A stretch of DNA of 64,000 nt from Azonexus hydrophilus (GTDB taxonomy: Bacteria > Pseudomonadota > Gammaproteobacteria > Burkholderiales > Rhodocyclaceae), in NCBI RefSeq assembly GCF_001956855.1, contig NZ_MTHD01000001.1:186001-250000 (forward strand), read 5' to 3'. Shown here piece by piece: positions 18,789-28,656 of this stretch (within the stretch, counting starts at the first letter, position 1; each line of letters starts with the position of its first letter). The notes beneath the pieces were generated by a model, which saw only the letters and a program-made list of their open reading frames with translations, did no database searches and was not told where the DNA came from. The position numbers and the translations under genes were made by a program.

Positions 18789-18829
18789 AGTATAGCTAGT
18801 GCGGAAAACCCACCATTGATCCTCATCAA
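18789..18829 (-). promoter_or_regulatory. FNR/ANR-type box and promoter of ubiUVT
   Basis: TTGATCCTCATCAA at 18816-18829 is a perfect TTGAT-N4-ATCAA box. On the minus strand a near-consensus -10, TATACT, lies at 18789-18794. A start site near 18782 would put the box centre at about -41, the class II FNR activator position. Because the box is symmetric it could also influence the divergent receiver-ATPase gene, whose start is 58 bases away. Confidence 0.8.
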
Positions 18830-18886
18830 AGGGCGGGCTCATGCTAGGATTCCAGCAACGTTTCCACCGCCGGAAAGCCAGCATTC

Positions 18887-19789
18887 ATGTCTGAAAACCA
18901 TGTTCTCGTTGTCGACGACGAAGCCATCAACCTGATGCTGATCGAGGATTTCCTCGAACAGGAAAACCTGCGCCTGGAAATGTTCAGCGATCCACTGATC
19001 GCGTGGCAGCGCATGGCGGAAGCCGGCAGCGATTTTTCCCTGGTCGTGCTCGACCGGATGATGCCGGGCATGGATGGCATGGAATTCCTGCGCCGGATCA
19101 AGGGCGACGGGCGTTTTGCCGATGTGCCGGTGATCATGCAGACCGCTGCCTCGGCGCCGGAACAGGTACGCGAAGGACTGGAGGCGGGGGCCTACTATTA
19201 CCTGACCAAGCCGTATGCGCCGGAAGCATTGATCTCCATCGTCCGGGCAGCACTTGAGGATAGGCGCGCACGGGCTTCACTACGATCGCGTGCGGCGCGT
19301 CTGGAAGAAGCCCAGAAGCTCATGCTCGGCGCCGAGTATGGTTTCTCGACGCTGGAAGAGATTTCCTGCCTGGTGCCGGTGCTGGCTGCCCTGTGTCCGG
19401 AACCGGATCGTGTTGCTCCCGGTTTGTCCGATCTGATGGTCAATGCCGTCGAGCATGGCAATCTGGGCATCAGTTATCGCGAGAAGTCGTTGTTGAAGTG
19501 GGATGGCGACTGGGAAGCGGAAATCCGTCGCCGCCTTGTCCTGCCGCAATTTGTCGGGCGGCGGGCAAGCGTACGGGTCAGCCGGGAGGCTGGCGCGATC
19601 TCGTTTCGCATTACCGATCAGGGCGATGGTTTCGACTGGCAGAAATTCCTGGAATTCGATCCCGAGCGGGCTTTCGATCCGAATGGCCGCGGCATCGCCA
19701 TGGCCCGGCTGACCAGCTTCTCCCGCCTCGAATACGAAGGTCGGGGCAATATTGTTACTGCCAGCATTGCCCTGCCGGGCAATGCCTGA
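18887..19789 (+). CDS. Response regulator with C-terminal GHKL ATPase (anti-sigma-type) domain
   Basis: A 300-residue two-domain protein. The receiver domain (1-125) has the acidic pair DDE, phospho-acceptor Asp56 in VVLDRMMPG, and Lys in YYLTKPY. A short coiled-coil linker follows. The C-terminal GHKL ATPase domain has N-box LMVNAVEHGN, G1 box DQGDGFDW and G2 box GRGIAMA. There is no H-box, so this is not a histidine kinase but an RsbW-like ATPase under phosphorylation control, perhaps a kinase of an anti-sigma antagonist. No partner STAS or sigma gene is adjacent. Confidence 0.85.
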   Translation: MSENHVLVVDDEAINLMLIEDFLEQENLRLEMFSDPLIAWQRMAEAGSDFSLVVLDRMMPGMDGMEFLRRIKGDGRFADVPVIMQTAASAPEQVREGLEAGAYYYLTKPYAPEALISIVRAALEDRRARASLRSRAARLEEAQKLMLGAEYGFSTLEEISCLVPVLAALCPEPDRVAPGLSDLMVNAVEHGNLGISYREKSLLKWDGDWEAEIRRRLVLPQFVGRRASVRVSREAGAISFRITDQGDGFDWQKFLEFDPERAFDPNGRGIAMARLTSFSRLEYEGRGNIVTASIALPGNA

Positions 19790-19798
19790 GCATAAGGT

Positions 19799-20728
19799 TC
19801 AGCGCGAAACCACGGTCGGCTTGTAGCCCAGCGAACTGCGGATCCGTTCGGCAACGGCATCGGCTGCCGGGCGTGAGGCATAGGGTCCGAGTTGCAGGCG
19901 ATGCAGGCCATTGGCGCGCAGGATGTGCATTTTTTCCGTCACCCAGTTCAGTTCGCGCTCCATGTGCAGCTTCAGATTGTCGGCATTGTCGGCATTGGAG
20001 AACGCACCAAACTGCAGGTAGATCCCCGGCGGTAACGATGTCTCGACCGCTGTTGCCGGTACGGAGGCTGTAGTTACGCTGGGCGGTGCAATCTGCGCAT
20101 AGGTCGTAGCCGTGCTGTCGCCGGGCAGGATGGCCTCGACTTCGACCTGGCCGCTGCCGCCCTGGATCAGCCCGAGCTTGTAGGCGGCTGTGTACGAGAG
20201 ATCAATGATCCGTCCGGCATGGAAGGGGCCGCGGTCGATCACCCGGACCACCACCGAACGCCCGCTGTGCAGGCTGGTGACACGGACATAGGAAGGCAGC
20301 GCCAGCGTCGGATGGGCGGCAGTCATCGCGAACATGTCGTAAGGCTCGCCGATCGAGGTTTTCTGACCGTGGAATTTCTTGCCGTACCAGCTGGCAATGC
20401 CGCGCGCCTTGTACGGGCGGACGCTGGTGTTCGGGACGTAACGGGTGCCAAACACTTCATACGGGCGCAGGGCAGGTTTATGCAAGGGCTCCCAGCGCGG
20501 CACGGCATCCGGGGTCTGCTCGAGGTTTTCCGGAATTTCGTCGGCCGGACCGTCGTCCTTGTAATAGCCGCCGCCCCGGCGCTGTGGTGCGCCTTGTACG
20601 CCAGGCGTCGGCCTGCTGTCAGTTGCCACAGGCGGGCGTACTGACGGCGAAGGGCGTTCAGGTGAGGCGCCGCAGGCAGCCAGCAGGAGGGCAACAAGAA
20701 GAGGGGGAAGGTAACGGGGCATGTTCAT
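19799..20728 (-). CDS. rlpA: RlpA septal/rod lytic transglycosylase lipoprotein
   Basis: A 309-residue lipoprotein with signal and lipobox LLAAC near residue 20. The double-psi beta-barrel domain (about 105-195) has the RlpA motif GIASWYGKKFHGQKTSIGEPYDM and RVIDRGPFHAGRIIDLS. A C-terminal SPOR domain (about 225-309) follows. RlpA cleaves denuded peptidoglycan; SPOR targets it to septa. The ATG at 20728 overlaps the rodA stop (ATGA), so it is coupled to the rod-shape operon. A second ATG two codons on is also possible. Confidence 0.93.
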   Translation of the reverse strand: MNMPRYLPPLLVALLLAACGASPERPSPSVRPPVATDSRPTPGVQGAPQRRGGGYYKDDGPADEIPENLEQTPDAVPRWEPLHKPALRPYEVFGTRYVPNTSVRPYKARGIASWYGKKFHGQKTSIGEPYDMFAMTAAHPTLALPSYVRVTSLHSGRSVVVRVIDRGPFHAGRIIDLSYTAAYKLGLIQGGSGQVEVEAILPGDSTATTYAQIAPPSVTTASVPATAVETSLPPGIYLQFGAFSNADNADNLKLHMERELNWVTEKMHILRANGLHRLQLGPYASRPAADAVAERIRSSLGYKPTVVSR

Positions 20729-21828
20729 TTTTTCACCAGCATGCGATGGGTGTGGATGCTCATCAGGATGCCGACGCCCAGCATCAGTGTGACCAGGGCG
20801 GTGCCGCCGTAGCTGATGAATGGCAGGGGGACGCCAACAACCGGCAGGATGCCTGAAACCATGCCCATGTTGACAAAGGCATAGATGAAGAAAACCAGCG
20901 TCAGTGCGCTGGCCAGCAGGCGCGAGAACATTGTCGGCGCGGCGGCTGCGATCATCAGGCCGCGTCCGATCAGCAGTGTGAACAGGATCAGCAGGATGCC
21001 GTTGCCGAGCAGTCCCCATTCTTCGGAAAAGACGGCGAAGATGAAGTCGGTGTGCTTTTCCGGGATGAATTCGAGATGGGTCTGGCTGCCATTCAGCCAG
21101 CCTTTGCCCAGCCCGCCGCCCGAACCGATGGCGATGGTGGACTGGATGATGTGATAGCCGGCCCCGAGCGGATCTGATGTCGGGTCGAGCAAGGTCAGGA
21201 CGCGGCGGCGCTGGTAATCGTGCAGCATCGTCCAGGCGAAGGGCATGGCTGCAGCAAAGGCGGCACCCAGTCCGAACATCACTTTCCAGGGGAGTCCGGC
21301 AAAGAAGATGACAAAGAAGCCGGCGGCACCGATCAGCAGCGAGGTGCCCAGATCAGGCTGTTTCAGGATGAAGGCAATCGGCACCAGCAGGATCAGGGTG
21401 GCAATGAAGAAGTGCTTCCCGCGTAGCATTGACTCGTGTTTGTGGAAGTACCAGGCCAGCATCAGGGGCATGGCAATCTTCATGATTTCGGATGGCTGGA
21501 TACGCACGAAACCAAGGGAAATCCAGCGTCTGGAGCCGTTGACCACAATCCCGAAGAGGGCCACGCCAAGCAGCAGGATCACCCCGAGCAGATACAGGGG
21601 GACGGCGAAGCGCATCAGCGTTTGTGGCGGCGTCCGGGCAACCGCCAGCATGACGATCATCGATGCGGCGATGTTGATCAACTGCTTGTCGAGCTTCCAG
21701 AAACCATCGCTGGAGGTGGCCGAATAGATGGTCAGCAGACCGATGCCCATCAATGCCATGACGATCAGGAAGAGCGGAATGTCGAGATGAGCCAGAATGC
21801 CCTGGATGATGCGTTTAATCAGCTTCAT
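20725..21828 (-). CDS. rodA: RodA, SEDS peptidoglycan glycosyltransferase
   Basis: A 367-residue SEDS-family integral membrane protein with about ten transmembrane helices. Signatures include VNGSRRWISLGFVRIQPSEIMKI, KQPDLGTSLLI (with the Asp essential for polymerase activity) and LPFISYGGTALVTLM near the C-terminus. It polymerises glycan during elongation, paired with PBP2. It overlaps the mrdA 3' end by 14 bases and is followed by rlpA with a 4-base overlap. Confidence 0.96.
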   Translation of the reverse strand: MKLIKRIIQGILAHLDIPLFLIVMALMGIGLLTIYSATSSDGFWKLDKQLINIAASMIVMLAVARTPPQTLMRFAVPLYLLGVILLLGVALFGIVVNGSRRWISLGFVRIQPSEIMKIAMPLMLAWYFHKHESMLRGKHFFIATLILLVPIAFILKQPDLGTSLLIGAAGFFVIFFAGLPWKVMFGLGAAFAAAMPFAWTMLHDYQRRRVLTLLDPTSDPLGAGYHIIQSTIAIGSGGGLGKGWLNGSQTHLEFIPEKHTDFIFAVFSEEWGLLGNGILLILFTLLIGRGLMIAAAAPTMFSRLLASALTLVFFIYAFVNMGMVSGILPVVGVPLPFISYGGTALVTLMLGVGILMSIHTHRMLVKK

Positions 21829-23746
21829 CGATGGCTTCCTCGATCAGTTCGGTGTTTTCGTCAGCTTCCGGCGCTTCCACTTCTGGTGCCGGACCGCCCG
21901 GGAGCCTGCCGGTCAGATGATAGTCAAAAACCTGTCGGGCAATCGGTGCTGCGGACTGAGCGCCGAAGCCGCCGTTTTCGACCATCACGGCAACCACGAT
22001 TTTGGGCTTGTCGACCGGGGCAAAGGCGACATACCAGGAATGGTCGCGGAGACGTTCCTTGACCTGACCGGCTACGTATTTCTGCCCGCTTTTCAGGCTG
22101 AAAACCTGGGCGGTGCCAGTTTTTCCGCCGGACTCGTAAGCCGCACCGGCAAATGCTCTGGATCCGGTGCCTTCGGTCACGACGCCGGCCATGCCGCGCT
22201 TGATGACTTCCACATGCTCGGGTTTGAGATCAATTTGCCTGACCGGCTGCGGTTCGACGACGCGGACCTCGCCGGTGGTCGGGTTGGTGATGGTGTTGAC
22301 CAGGTGCGGACGGTACACCTTGCCGTAATTCAGGATGTTGGCCAGTGCATGCGCCATGTGCAAGGTTGAATAGGCGTTGTAGCCCTGGCCGATACCGATG
22401 GAAATGGTTTCTCCGGGATACCATTTCTGCTGTTCGCGTTTCTTGAAACGCCGCTGTTTCCATTCGGGTGAGGGCAGGATGCCGGTCGCTTCGCCCGGGA
22501 TATCGATCTCGGTGCGCCGACCGAGACCGAGTTCGCCCATGAAACGGGCGATATTGTCGATACCCATGTCGTTGGCCAGCACGTAGTAATAGGTGTTGCA
22601 AGAAACGACGATGGATTTGTGCATGTCGACCATGCCATGTCCGCCAACCTTGTCGTCCATGAAACGTCGGTTGCCGAAGTTGAAGTAGCCGGCATCGGCA
22701 ATGGCTTGACCGGGCGTGCGTTTGCCGGTGGTCAGCGCAGCCAGCGCCATCAGGGGCTTGAACGTCGAGCCGGGTGGATGGGTGCTGTAGATGGCCCGGT
22801 TGAGCATCGGCTTGTCGGGGTTGTTGTTCAATTCGTCCCAGTCGTCGAAGCGTATGCCGTCGACGAAAAGGTTGGGATCGAAGGCCGGTGAGGAAACCAG
22901 GGCGAGGACAGCACCGTTGCTCGGATCGATCGCTGCCAGCGAGCCACGGCGATCACCAAAGGCTTGCTCCGCCACCGCCTGCAGTTTGGCGTCCAGCGTC
23001 AGTGTCAGGTTGTTGCCGGGGATCGGAGCGGTCTGCGACAGCACGCGTACGGCTCGGCCGCCTGCATCCACTTCAACCTGTTCGTGACCGGCGGTACCGT
23101 GAAGTTCGAACTCATAATGGGCTTCCAGGCCGATCTTGCCGATGTGTTCGGTGCCTTTGTAATTTGCTTCGTGGCCGCCGGCATCGATCAATTCCTTATC
23201 CTTGGCGTTGATCCGGCTGATGTAGCCGATGGCGTGGGCGGCCAGCGAATTTTCCGGGTACTGGCGGAACAGGCGGGCCTTGACTTCAACGCCGGGGAAG
23301 CGGTAGCGCTGAGCAGCAAAGCGGGCAACCTCCTGGTCGGACAGTCGGGTCCGGATCGGGATGGATTCGAAGTTCTTCGATTCTTCGAGCAGACGCTTGA
23401 AACGGCGGCGATCCTTGAGCTGTATCTCGACGATTTCGCCGAGACTGTCGATCGTTTCTTCCAGGCCGAGCGTTTTCGAAGGCGTGATTTCGAGTGTGAA
23501 TGCCGAATAGTTTCGGGCCAGGATGACGCCGTTGCGGTCCACGATGTTGCCGCGGTTCGGCATCACCGGTACCAGTGAGATGCGGTTGCTTTCGGCGCGG
23601 GTGGCGTAGTACTCGTGCTGCACTATCTGCAGGTAAAAGAAACGGCCGAAGAGCAGACAGAAACACAGCAGGACAAAGGAGCCGGCGAAAAGTATGCGTT
23701 TGCGAAACCGGTCTGGATCCTGCTCGCTGTGATGAAAATCGCTCAT
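21815..23746 (-). CDS. mrdA: Penicillin-binding protein 2 (elongation transpeptidase)
   Basis: A 643-residue class B PBP with one N-terminal membrane anchor (about 20-40) and a dimerisation domain. In the transpeptidase domain the active Ser lies in STHPPGSTFKPLMALAAL (SxxK as STFK), with SCN in SFLATP-region equivalent VVSCNTYYY and KTG in SGGKTGTAQVF. It crosslinks peptidoglycan in the elongasome with RodA. The C-terminal tail after about residue 610 is acidic. It overlaps rodA by 14 bases. Confidence 0.96.
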   Translation of the reverse strand: MSDFHHSEQDPDRFRKRILFAGSFVLLCFCLLFGRFFYLQIVQHEYYATRAESNRISLVPVMPNRGNIVDRNGVILARNYSAFTLEITPSKTLGLEETIDSLGEIVEIQLKDRRRFKRLLEESKNFESIPIRTRLSDQEVARFAAQRYRFPGVEVKARLFRQYPENSLAAHAIGYISRINAKDKELIDAGGHEANYKGTEHIGKIGLEAHYEFELHGTAGHEQVEVDAGGRAVRVLSQTAPIPGNNLTLTLDAKLQAVAEQAFGDRRGSLAAIDPSNGAVLALVSSPAFDPNLFVDGIRFDDWDELNNNPDKPMLNRAIYSTHPPGSTFKPLMALAALTTGKRTPGQAIADAGYFNFGNRRFMDDKVGGHGMVDMHKSIVVSCNTYYYVLANDMGIDNIARFMGELGLGRRTEIDIPGEATGILPSPEWKQRRFKKREQQKWYPGETISIGIGQGYNAYSTLHMAHALANILNYGKVYRPHLVNTITNPTTGEVRVVEPQPVRQIDLKPEHVEVIKRGMAGVVTEGTGSRAFAGAAYESGGKTGTAQVFSLKSGQKYVAGQVKERLRDHSWYVAFAPVDKPKIVVAVMVENGGFGAQSAAPIARQVFDYHLTGRLPGGPAPEVEAPEADENTELIEEAIDEAD

Positions 23747-23758
23747 TGTCAGTCAGGT

Positions 23759-24280
23759 TCAGAGCGGACGGTTTTCGTCACGCTCCACCGGCTGGTATTG
23801 GGGCAGCAGCAGCAGGAAGGTGACAGGAATCCACAGTAGTGTCGCGATCAGCGGGCCGGTGAGATAACCCCAGCCGGGAAATTCGGCACCGGTCAGCATG
23901 CGCATGAGCAGCTGGATGAGCTGGCAACCGACCAGCATGGGCAGAACTTGCAAGGCTTGCTGGGCGAGCGGGAACCACAGGATGCGTCGCGCCTGGGCTG
24001 CAGTGACGTAGGCCAGCAGGACGTAGGCAAAGCAATGCTGGCCTAGCACGGCGCCATCGGCGACGTCCATGGCGAGCCCCAGGATAAAGGCCCAGCCCAT
24101 GCCGACGCGCCGCGGTTCGCGAATGCTCCAGAAGCACAGGACGAGGGCGACCCAATCAGGAACTCCCGGCCAGTGGGCTGTCGGCAGGAAGTTCAGCAGC
24201 AGCGCGGCAAACAGGCTGAAGATGATGAACCACGGCCGTACCGGCAGGAGAATCCGGGAAGAAGAAAAAGTGGGTTGCAT
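23759..24280 (-). CDS. mreD: MreD rod-shape membrane protein
   Basis: A 173-residue protein with about five transmembrane helices (for example PWFIIFSLFAALLLNFLPTA and FILGLAMDVADGAVLGQH), the size and pattern of MreD. It connects MreC with the elongasome. The ATG shares one base with the mreC TAA (TAATG). Sequence conservation in MreD is low, so mreBC context carries the identification. Confidence 0.9.
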   Translation of the reverse strand: MQPTFSSSRILLPVRPWFIIFSLFAALLLNFLPTAHWPGVPDWVALVLCFWSIREPRRVGMGWAFILGLAMDVADGAVLGQHCFAYVLLAYVTAAQARRILWFPLAQQALQVLPMLVGCQLIQLLMRMLTGAEFPGWGYLTGPLIATLLWIPVTFLLLLPQYQPVERDENRPL

Positions 24281-25194
24281 TATTTTGCCGCCGCCTTGCT
24301 GGGGGCCCCGGTATTGCCGGTGCGGCCAGGTGATTCCGGCGGGGCGGGTGGTTGTGGCTGACGGGGAGAGAGGACGAGAACCTCGCCGAAATTTTCGACG
24401 GCGGCAACCGGAACGCAGCGGATACGGGCAAATGCGTACGAGTTCTCGCGTTCGATGCTGACCACACGGGCAACCGGGAAGCCCGGCAGGTAAACGCCGT
24501 CAAGTCCGGAAGTGACGAGCAGGTCACCTTCCTTGATGTCAGCGTTGGCCGGAATATAGCGCAATTCCAGCTGGCCGCTGCCCAGGCCGAAGACGACGGA
24601 GCGCTGGCCGCTGCGTACCACCTGGACAGGAACCGTCTGATCCTTGTCGGTGATCAGCGTGACTTCGGCGGAGAACGGGAAAACGCGTGTGACCTGGCCG
24701 ACGACGCCGGCCTCGTCGATGGCTGGCTGGCCGGCAACGATCCCCGACTGTTGTCCCTTGTCGATGATGATGCGGCGCGAGAACGGGTCGCGGGCCGTGT
24801 ACATGATTCTGGCCACCGCGCCATTGGCCTTCTCGCGCTCGGTGACGGCCAGCAGTTTGCGCAGGCGCTCGTTTTCACCTTCCAGGTGCTCCAGGCGCAG
24901 CAGGTTGGGGGCGAGTTGCAACTGGGCCTGTTTCAGCCGCGCATTTTCGTCGAGCAGATCGTGCAGGCCGCGCAGGTAGCCGCCAGCGTGGTCGACCAGG
25001 CTGCCCGGCGTCTGGGCAGCGCGTTGCACCGGGTCAGTCACCAGGGCAATGCTCTGGCGCAGCAGATCAAGGCTGCGCAGGCGCAAGTCGACGACAAACA
25101 GCGCCAGCGAGATGGCGATGTAGAAAGTCAGAAGGGCCAGCGGTGCTGGCCCTCGCTTGAAAAAAGGCGGTGGAGCGTGGTCGGTGCCGGCCAT
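24280..25194 (-). CDS. mreC: MreC rod-shape-determining protein
   Basis: A 304-residue bitopic protein: cytoplasmic N-terminus with a short proline-rich start, one transmembrane helix (LALLTFYIAISLALFVVDL), a periplasmic coiled coil (about 70-115), then two beta-barrels including GIVAGQPAIDEAGVVGQV and DIKEGDLLVTSGLDGVYLPGFPV. It bridges MreB/MreD and PBP2. The C-terminal proline/alanine tail is unstructured. It follows mreB by 33 bases. Confidence 0.95.
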   Translation of the reverse strand: MAGTDHAPPPFFKRGPAPLALLTFYIAISLALFVVDLRLRSLDLLRQSIALVTDPVQRAAQTPGSLVDHAGGYLRGLHDLLDENARLKQAQLQLAPNLLRLEHLEGENERLRKLLAVTEREKANGAVARIMYTARDPFSRRIIIDKGQQSGIVAGQPAIDEAGVVGQVTRVFPFSAEVTLITDKDQTVPVQVVRSGQRSVVFGLGSGQLELRYIPANADIKEGDLLVTSGLDGVYLPGFPVARVVSIERENSYAFARIRCVPVAAVENFGEVLVLSPRQPQPPAPPESPGRTGNTGAPSKAAAK

Positions 25195-25227
25195 CGCGAT
25201 CAGTCCTGCAATGTTGCGGTCGACGCG

Positions 25228-26326
<1,099 letters not shown>

Positions 26327-26376
26327 CGCTTTCGTTTTTAAGACTTTGTGCGCTGCAAAAAGTCTTTTTCAAGCCC

Positions 26377-26664
26377 ATGTCGCTCACTACAGAACAGGTA
26401 AAACGGATCGCCCATCTCGCCCGTATCGAGGTCAGCGAATCCGAGGCATTGACCACTCAGGGTCATCTCAACGGCATCTTCGAATTGATCGAGCAGATGC
26501 AGGCGGTCGACACCACCGGCGTCGAGCCGATGGCGCACGCCCAGGATGTTTCGCAGCGCCTGCGCACAGATGCCGTCAGCGAGACCGACCGGCGCGCCGC
26601 CTACCAGGCCGTCGCACCGGAAACCGAGGCGGGCCTCTATCTCGTGCCGAAGGTGATCGAATGA
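26377..26664 (+). CDS. gatC: Aspartyl/glutamyl-tRNA amidotransferase subunit C
   Basis: A 95-residue GatC beginning [21 protein letters not shown], with the C-terminal half ending [10 protein letters not shown], both family-typical. It stabilises the GatAB heterodimer that amidates Asp-tRNA(Asn) and Glu-tRNA(Gln). The last codon and stop overlap the gatA ATG by 4 bases (ATGA). Confidence 0.95.
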   Translation: MSLTTEQVKRIAHLARIEVSESEALTTQGHLNGIFELIEQMQAVDTTGVEPMAHAQDVSQRLRTDAVSETDRRAAYQAVAPETEAGLYLVPKVIE

Positions 26665-28118
26665 TCCACAAGAGTCTGAAGCAACTGTCGCAGGCGTTGG
26701 CGGCGAAGGAAATCTCCAGCGTCGAGTTGAGTACGCTGTTTCTCGATCGTATCGAGCGCCTGAATCCGGAAATCAATGCTTTTGTCACGGTCGACCGTGA
26801 AAAAACGCTGAAAATGGCCGCTGCCGCCGATGCCCGCATCGCTGCCGGCAGCGCCGGGCCGTTGACCGGCATCCCGATCGCGCAGAAGGACATCTTCTGT
26901 GCCGAGGGCTGGCGTACGACCTGCGGTTCGAAGATATTGGCCAATTTCGTTGCCCCTTACGACGCCACGGTGATCGAGAAGATGCACCGCGATGCCGGCA
27001 TGGTTTCGCTGGGCAAGACCAATATGGACGAATTTGCCATGGGCTCGTCGAACGAAACCTCGTTCTTCGGTCCGGTGAAGAATCCGTGGGACCGCGCTCG
27101 CGTGCCCGGTGGCTCATCCGGCGGTTCGGCGGCGGCAATCGCCGCCCGGCTGGCGCCGGCGGCAACCGGCACCGATACCGGCGGTTCGATCCGCCAGCCG
27201 GCAGCGCTGTGCAACCTGACCGGCCTGAAGCCGACCTACGGCGTCGTCTCGCGCTACGGCATGATTGCCTACGCCTCGTCGCTCGACCAGGGCGGCCCGA
27301 TGGGCGCTTCGGCCGAAGACTGCGCGCTGCTGCTCAATACCATGGCCGGTTTCGATCCGCGCGACTCGACTTCGCTTGAACGCCCGGCCGAAGATTACGC
27401 CCGGGATCTGGACAAGCCGCTGGCTGGCCTGCGCATCGGTCTGCCCAAGGAGTTCTTCGGCGAAGGCTGCGATGCGGCGGTGATGGCCGCGGTCCAGGAT
27501 GCGATCGCGGAATATCGCCGTCTTGGCGCGTCGACCGTGGAAGTTTCGCTGCCCAACTCGCATCTGTCGGTGCCGGCCTACTACGTTATCGCGCCAGCCG
27601 AGGCGAGCTCGAACCTGAGCCGTTTCGACGGTGTCCGCTACGGTTACCGTGCGCCGGACTACGGCAACCTCGACGACATGTACATGAAGACGCGGGCGCA
27701 GGGGTTCGGCGATGAGGTCAAGCGCCGGATCATGATAGGTGCCTATGTTTTGTCGCATGGCTACTACGACGCCTATTACCTGCAGGCACAGCGCATCCGC
27801 CGGCTGATCGCCAACGATTTCGTCGCCGCCTTCGAGTCGTGCGACGTGATCCTCGGTCCGACGTCGCCGACCACCGCGTTCAAACTTGGCGAAAAGTCCG
27901 CTGACCCGGTGCAGATGTACCTGTCCGATATCTACACCATCGCCGTCAACCTCGCCGGTCTGCCCGGCATGGCGCTGCCTTGCGGTTTTGCCGGCGGCCT
28001 GCCGGTGGGTCTGCAGCTGATCGGCAACTACTTCGACGAGGCTCGCCTGCTCAATGTCGCCCATCGCTACCAGCAGGCGACGGACTGGCACCAGCGTCGT
28101 CCGGAAGGTATCGAATAA
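26661..28118 (+). CDS. gatA: Aspartyl/glutamyl-tRNA amidotransferase subunit A
   Basis: A 485-residue amidase-signature protein. The Ser-cisSer-Lys triad is visible: Lys in [10 protein letters not shown], and two Ser in [32 protein letters not shown]. It generates ammonia from glutamine for tRNA amidation. The start is fixed by the ATGA overlap with gatC; a longer in-frame reading upstream is spurious because it runs across gatC. Confidence 0.97.
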   Translation: MIHKSLKQLSQALAAKEISSVELSTLFLDRIERLNPEINAFVTVDREKTLKMAAAADARIAAGSAGPLTGIPIAQKDIFCAEGWRTTCGSKILANFVAPYDATVIEKMHRDAGMVSLGKTNMDEFAMGSSNETSFFGPVKNPWDRARVPGGSSGGSAAAIAARLAPAATGTDTGGSIRQPAALCNLTGLKPTYGVVSRYGMIAYASSLDQGGPMGASAEDCALLLNTMAGFDPRDSTSLERPAEDYARDLDKPLAGLRIGLPKEFFGEGCDAAVMAAVQDAIAEYRRLGASTVEVSLPNSHLSVPAYYVIAPAEASSNLSRFDGVRYGYRAPDYGNLDDMYMKTRAQGFGDEVKRRIMIGAYVLSHGYYDAYYLQAQRIRRLIANDFVAAFESCDVILGPTSPTTAFKLGEKSADPVQMYLSDIYTIAVNLAGLPGMALPCGFAGGLPVGLQLIGNYFDEARLLNVAHRYQQATDWHQRRPEGIE

Positions 28119-28119
28119 G

Positions 28120-28644
28120 ATGCGCAGCCGTTTGTTGATCCTGGTCACGGCCGCCTGGCTGGCGGCCTGTGCTACGCCGCCGAAGGCGCCCGAGCCGGTG
28201 GTCGAGGCGCCGCCGACACCGGCTGTCGAAGAAGCGCCGAAATTCAAAAATTCGACGCTGAAATATCTGGCCAACCGCAAGCTCAAGCCACAACCGACCC
28301 GGCCCCTCAATGTCCGCTCGCGTTGCTCGCACAGCGATGCGATCGGTACCGTCACTCGGCTCAACATGCTGGTCAAGGAAGCCGAAGTGAAGTCCTTCGA
28401 CGCCCAGGTGAGCATGAAAGGACATGGCGTTTGCCGCTTCAACATGAAGGACTTCAAGCAGGATGCAAAACTGCCGCAGGTCCTGTTGCGCCACAAGCAG
28501 GAAAACGACTGCACCGTGCGCATGTGGGAGCAGGGACACAACGTCACCATCGCCTTTAACAGCTGCCATAAATCCTGTGATGGCAAGGCTTTCGATTATC
28601 TGTGGCCGGTCGTCGTCGACGCCCGCAACGGCCGCTGTCATTGA
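28120..28644 (+). CDS. Small Cys-rich lipoprotein of unknown function, inserted between gatA and gatB
   Basis: A 174-residue predicted lipoprotein starting MRSRLLILVTAAWLAAC, with lipobox Cys at residue 17, then a Pro/Glu/Ala-rich linker (about 18-42) and a globular domain with six more cysteines (CSHSDAIG, GVCRF, DCTVRM, SCHKSCDGK, GRCH). I do not recognise the domain. The ATG is one base after the gatA stop, and gatB starts 12 bases after its end, so it is co-transcribed with gatCAB although it must act outside the cytoplasm. The even cysteine number suggests disulfides. Confidence 0.82.
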   Translation: MRSRLLILVTAAWLAACATPPKAPEPVVEAPPTPAVEEAPKFKNSTLKYLANRKLKPQPTRPLNVRSRCSHSDAIGTVTRLNMLVKEAEVKSFDAQVSMKGHGVCRFNMKDFKQDAKLPQVLLRHKQENDCTVRMWEQGHNVTIAFNSCHKSCDGKAFDYLWPVVVDARNGRCH

Positions 28645-28656
28645 ACGGATGAAACC

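Noticed and set aside
26340..26366. Inverted repeat AAGACTT/AAGTCTT before gatC, followed by TTTC
   Set aside because: Stem of 7 bases with a 13-base AT-mixed loop and a short T-run in the gatC leader; too weak to call an attenuator.
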